Below, piece by piece: positions 60,583 through 64,000 of a DNA stretch of 64,000 nucleotides. Within the stretch, counting starts at the first letter, position 1, and each line of letters opens with the position of its first letter. The notes under the pieces are model-generated. The model ran no database searches, was not told the origin of the DNA, and saw only the letters and a list, made by a program, of their open reading frames with translations. The stretch is from Bacteroidota bacterium (GTDB taxonomy: Bacteria; Bacteroidota; Ignavibacteria; Palsa-1295), in assembly GCA_030706745.1 (NCBI GenBank), contig JAUZNX010000003.1:297730-361729 (forward strand). The letters are read 5' to 3'. The position numbers and the translations under genes were made by a program.

Positions 60583-62355
60583 ATGTCATTCAAACGTCGG
60601 ACAATCATGGCAGGCGAGCTTCGCCAGTCCAATATCGGAGAGCAAGTCGTACTTAATGGCTGGATTGCAAGCGCCCGCGATCTTGGCGGCGTCCTCTTCT
60701 TCGATGTTCGAGATCGATCCGGCAAATGCCAGTGCGTGATCCAGCCCGATGCCGAAACGTCTTCGCTGTATGAAGAGGGGCGGGTCTTGCGCTCAGAATT
60801 TGTGATTGCCGTTCAAGGTACGGTCCGGCAGCGTGAGAATCCGAATCCGAAACTTCCAACGGGCGAGATCGAATTGCTGGTTGACTATCTCGAAATCTTG
60901 AATCAATCGGCCGTGCCTCCCTTCGAAGTCAAGGAGGATACAACGGCAAACGAAGACCTTCGTCTGAAGTATCGCTATCTCGACCTCCGGCGTCCGAGTT
61001 TACAAGAGAAGCTCGCAAAACGACATAAGATCACAAAAACCATCCGTGATTATTTTGATGAGCGCGGATTCCTCGAAATTGAGACTCCGATTTTGATGAA
61101 GGCAACGCCTGAGGGTGCCCGCGATTTTTTAGTGCCAAGCCGACTGCATCCCGGATCCTTCTATGCGCTGCCACAATCCCCGCAGCTCTATAAGCAGGTC
61201 CTGATGATCTCGGGATTCGACCGGTATTTTCAAATCGCCCGATGCTTCCGCGATGAGGATTTACGCGCTGATCGCCAGCCGGAATTCACGCAGCTCGATG
61301 TCGAACTGAGTTTTCCGAATGAATCAGCCATTATGGACGTCATGGAAGGTTGCCTTGCCCGTGTGTGGGCCGAACTCGGTCTCACATTGCCCAAATTTCT
61401 TCAATTGAGTTATCACGAAGCCATGAGCCGCTTCGGATCCGATAAGCCGGACCTACGCTATGGGCTTGAGATTCAGACGCTGACCGAAATGGTCAGAAGC
61501 AAGACTGAATTCAAAGTTTTCACTGACGTGCTCGAAAAGCGGCATGGAATGATCGGCGCCGTCGTCGCGCCGGGTGGCGCTGCATGGTCACGCAAGCAAC
61601 TCGACTCATTAACAGACCATGCAAAGGTTTACGGAGCCGGCGGTCTTGTGTGGGTAAAAGTCACTGCCGAGGGCTGTGACTCCAGCGCGAAGAAGTTTTT
61701 ATCCGAAGACCTGCTGAACGACATTCGCGCCGTCTCCGGTGCTGGCGTTGGCGATCTAATCCTGATCGTAAGTCACGCCAAATGGGAGCGCGCCTGCACA
61801 ATTCTTGGGGCATTGCGATCCGACCTTGCAGATCGCCTTGGCTTGCTAACAGGCAAGCAATTTGAATTCGCTCCGGCATGGGTCACGAATTTTCCAATGT
61901 TCGAGCAAGACGAAGAAACGGGGACATTTACATTTAAGCATCATCCCTTTACTGCTCCGGATCCCCACGACTGGAAACGACGATCCGAAGGTTTGGAACA
62001 TGTTCGTGCCCGTGCCTATGATATTGTGATCAATGGCTATGAACTTGGATCCGGGTCCATCCGTATTCATGAACGGTCAATGCAGGAACAGGTTTTTACC
62101 CTGCTCGGACTTAGCCCAGAGCAACAAATTGAGAAGTTTGGCTTCATCCTCGAGGCTTTTCAATACGGCGCTCCTCCACACGGAGGCATGGCCCTGGGGA
62201 TCGATCGCATTGTTATGCTCTGCACAGGAACAGAGAATATTCGCGACGTAATAGCATTTCCCAAGACAACCAGCATGCAGAGTCTTATGGACAGTGCACC
62301 ATCAGTCATTGATTCCAGACAACTGGCTGAATTGAAACTCTCCATAGTTAAATGA
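60583..62355 (+). CDS. aspS: Aspartyl-tRNA synthetase
   Basis: A 590-residue class II synthetase of the bacterial type. The N-terminal OB-fold anticodon domain reads VVLNGWIASARDLGGVLFFD. Motif 1 lies near GFLEIETPILMKATPEGARD, motif 2 is IARCFRDEDLRADRQPEFTQ, and motif 3 is GGMALGIDRIVMLCTGTENI. A bacterial GAD insertion lies between motifs 2 and 3 (about residues 290-420). ATG 60583 is chosen because it starts the OB domain after a promoter element at 60552; the frame is open far upstream, antisense to the glycosyltransferase-like gene. Length and motifs are normal. Confidence 0.98.
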   Translation: MSFKRRTIMAGELRQSNIGEQVVLNGWIASARDLGGVLFFDVRDRSGKCQCVIQPDAETSSLYEEGRVLRSEFVIAVQGTVRQRENPNPKLPTGEIELLVDYLEILNQSAVPPFEVKEDTTANEDLRLKYRYLDLRRPSLQEKLAKRHKITKTIRDYFDERGFLEIETPILMKATPEGARDFLVPSRLHPGSFYALPQSPQLYKQVLMISGFDRYFQIARCFRDEDLRADRQPEFTQLDVELSFPNESAIMDVMEGCLARVWAELGLTLPKFLQLSYHEAMSRFGSDKPDLRYGLEIQTLTEMVRSKTEFKVFTDVLEKRHGMIGAVVAPGGAAWSRKQLDSLTDHAKVYGAGGLVWVKVTAEGCDSSAKKFLSEDLLNDIRAVSGAGVGDLILIVSHAKWERACTILGALRSDLADRLGLLTGKQFEFAPAWVTNFPMFEQDEETGTFTFKHHPFTAPDPHDWKRRSEGLEHVRARAYDIVINGYELGSGSIRIHERSMQEQVFTLLGLSPEQQIEKFGFILEAFQYGAPPHGGMALGIDRIVMLCTGTENIRDVIAFPKTTSMQSLMDSAPSVIDSRQLAELKLSIVK

Positions 62356-62407
62356 AATAGCTTTCCACAAGATTTGCCAAATAAAGTGTGAAACTCTTGT
62401 AACATTG

Positions 62408-62439
62408 GGCCATTCTGGCGTGTCGGTACCACAATGGCC
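62408..62439 (+). terminator. Weak stem-loop after aspS
   Basis: GGCCATT at 62408-62414 pairs with AATGGCC at 62433-62439 around an 18-base loop, about 50 bases after the aspS stop and followed by GAAAATTCTAA. It could be part of a terminator. The rest of the gap to 62597 holds only a short TCATG/CATGA stem (62451-62469) and no gene. Confidence 0.35.
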
Positions 62440-62597
62440 GAAAATTCTAATCATGTCTTCCAAACATGACTTAGACTTCGGGCTTGAGTTATATCCCTCG
62501 AATCTTCGGGAGATGTGATTTCAGATCGTTGTTGTCGCAGTCGCTTTGGTAATTGGGATAACATCGTCTTCATTTACAACATAATTCGTCTTACGCT

Positions 62598-64000
62598 ATG
62601 AGGAAACTCTACATTGTCTTCCTGGCTGTGCTGCTGATGGGCGCGATCCTATCGCCAAGGCTCTCCCAGGCGCAGCCATACACCATAAACCAATATCTAC
62701 TACGGACCACGACCGGTTCGGGCAGTAGTTGGCAACCGCTCGCATCAGGTACGGTGCTCTCGGGTCTCCCGAGCTATTACTACAACGTGTCGAGCGCACA
62801 GCCATTCCCATTCTCCTTCCGCTTCTTAAACACGACGTATACCAGTAGTAATAGTTTCGTCGTCAACGGATGCGGATCCGTGATTCTAAGCCAGACCTAC
62901 ATCGGCCAGCCATACGACTTTGAGGATGGCTATAATTATGGCTACGATTACGACTACGGTAGTGGGCAGATCTCCAGCGCCTATGATATTCCGTATGACT
63001 TCCAATATGGCGAAAGCGGCTACTATTATCCGAACTATAAAGCCGCCGCAATGGAGTACCTGAACTACAATGCCTTCGCTCCCGGAGGCTCGGCGGCGCA
63101 AATTCAATGGGCTGTTCTTGGAACGGCACCGAACCGCCAGCTCGTCGTCGAGACGCTCCACAACCACTCATATTACGCTTATGTGTATAGTGGTAATTCG
63201 ACACTCGAAGAGAGCCATCAGGTCGTCTTTTTCGAGAATGGAATCTCGAAGTTCCAGTTCAACTACGCGCCCCAAATCGGGACACGCAGCACATATGGCT
63301 GGGGCTACGGCTACGTGAGCGGCACATTCAATTATGACGGTGACGGCGCCGAGACTGGTATCAAAGAGACCGGCGGCCAGTACATGATGATCAACTTCAA
63401 TAATCCGGTGCGTTCGTACAATAACGGTACGAATTCCATGGCTCCGGGTGGTGCGGCCCCTGTATGGGCTTATGGCGCTGGCACGGGTCAGTACACGCTG
63501 AACTCGGCGGGCTCGCGCGTTACATACTCGTCGTATCCTGGTTATGGCCCGCCGCACCTTGGCAACTGCAATTGCGACATGCCGCAGGTCAGTTACATGA
63601 TCTTCATCGCTTGGCCATCTGATTTTTCGGCGGACTTCTGCTACATGAGCCAAAGCCCGACGGGTACCAGGCCAGCGACTCCATACTATCAGCCGAGCAC
63701 ACAGCTTTACCCGACGGTCCAAATCACGAATCAAGGCACGGGCATCCCGACCCAGCTCACCGTGCGATTCCGCACGACGGTGCTCGGTGCGTCGAACTAT
63801 ATCTACACGTATGACTCGGTGATAACGGCAGCAAATCTTCCAGGCGCGTTTGCTTCGAAGCTGATCGTGTTTAACAGTCCTACGTCATCGTATACGACAG
63901 GTCCGGCCCCCGGCTCATGGAATATCTATGAGGACACGGCAACGGTATTCGGTCTGACGCCAACGGCGGATCAGGCCCCGTCGGACAATCTCACGATCGA
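62598..64000 (+). CDS. Large secreted Tyr/Gly-rich surface protein, N-terminal part
   Basis: Begins at ATG 62598 and runs off the right edge after 467 codons with no stop. The signal peptide is MRKLYIVFLAVLLMGAILSP, ending near RLSQAQ. Mature sequence has YTINQYLLRTTTGSGSSW, then a Tyr/Asp/Gly-rich stretch at about residues 100-155 (DFEDGYNYGYDYDYGSG, YGESGYYYPNYKA). Then come beta-rich segments (VLGTAPNRQLVVETLHNHSY, HQVVFFENGISKFQFNY), a Cys-containing block (GNCNCDMPQ) and a CARDB-like TVQITNQGTGIPTQLTVRFR. The middle resembles the opening domains of large T9SS-exported adhesins. The sorting domain, if present, lies beyond the window. No enzymatic function is visible. Confidence 0.8.
   Translation, partial: MRKLYIVFLAVLLMGAILSPRLSQAQPYTINQYLLRTTTGSGSSWQPLASGTVLSGLPSYYYNVSSAQPFPFSFRFLNTTYTSSNSFVVNGCGSVILSQTYIGQPYDFEDGYNYGYDYDYGSGQISSAYDIPYDFQYGESGYYYPNYKAAAMEYLNYNAFAPGGSAAQIQWAVLGTAPNRQLVVETLHNHSYYAYVYSGNSTLEESHQVVFFENGISKFQFNYAPQIGTRSTYGWGYGYVSGTFNYDGDGAETGIKETGGQYMMINFNNPVRSYNNGTNSMAPGGAAPVWAYGAGTGQYTLNSAGSRVTYSSYPGYGPPHLGNCNCDMPQVSYMIFIAWPSDFSADFCYMSQSPTGTRPATPYYQPSTQLYPTVQITNQGTGIPTQLTVRFRTTVLGASNYIYTYDSVITAANLPGAFASKLIVFNSPTSSYTTGPAPGSWNIYEDTATVFGLTPTADQAPSDNLTI

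Overview
The window looks like chromosome of a member of the Bacteroidota/FCB group, most likely an uncultured lineage near Kapabacteria or Ignavibacteria. The evidence is: a complete SprA, the outer-membrane pore of the type IX secretion system (T9SS); at least four large secreted proteins with type A C-terminal sorting domains; a TonB receptor with a carboxypeptidase-regulatory-like N-terminus paired with a DUF4249 lipoprotein; TAxxTTTG-type promoter elements; and few strong Shine-Dalgarno sites. The phylum-level call is firm; the lower rank is inference. Base composition is moderate and even. No transposase, integrase or CRISPR array is visible.

Layout. 1-7.8 kb: sprA and the start of a secreted beta-propeller protein. 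8.1-9.1 kb: rpsL-rpsG, a shortened str operon without fusA or tufA. 9.2-13.5 kb: a CPA-type cation/proton antiporter coupled to a secreted protein, then an LptF/LptG permease with a lipoprotein. 13.7-19.8 kb: TonB receptor, DUF4249 lipoprotein and two secreted proteins. 19.8-22.1 kb: hslVU, with REP-type inverted pairs before and between the two genes. 22.1-29.2 kb: an accessory stretch holding a C39-like cysteine peptidase, small membrane or Cys-containing proteins, and an apparent operon of a secreted protein, a PhcB-like methyltransferase and an alpha-oxoamine synthase, followed by a TPR-LuxR-type regulator. This is the best candidate for an undescribed system, probably making a small fatty-acyl-derived molecule. 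29.6-33.0 kb: two unlike Nramp transporters around a DtxR/MntR-type regulator. 33-38 kb: three PAP2 phosphatases and a DUF3943 outer-membrane protein. 38.1-38.7 kb: a decayed DUF1259 gene.

38.8-43.6 kb: tRNA-Arg, a STAS protein, an NADP-dependent oxidoreductase, a PfkB-like kinase, prolyl aminopeptidase, pyrH and frr. 43.7-49.3 kb: two very large T9SS cargo proteins in convergent orientation, one Omp28/thioredoxin-like and one PNGase F-like with a LamG insertion. 49.4-57.2 kb: a YihY membrane protein, tRNA-Glu, and a TolC-adaptor-RND efflux operon ending in a beta-propeller gene. 57.4-59.0 kb: arsenate reductase and Acr3 arsenite exporter. 59.0-62.4 kb: a polytopic glycosyltransferase-like protein and aspS. 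A Tyr/Gly-rich secreted protein runs off the right edge.

Many genes have GTG or TTG starts, and several starts were moved downstream to the residue that begins a clear signal peptide. All family names come from motif recognition by eye; no database search was run.
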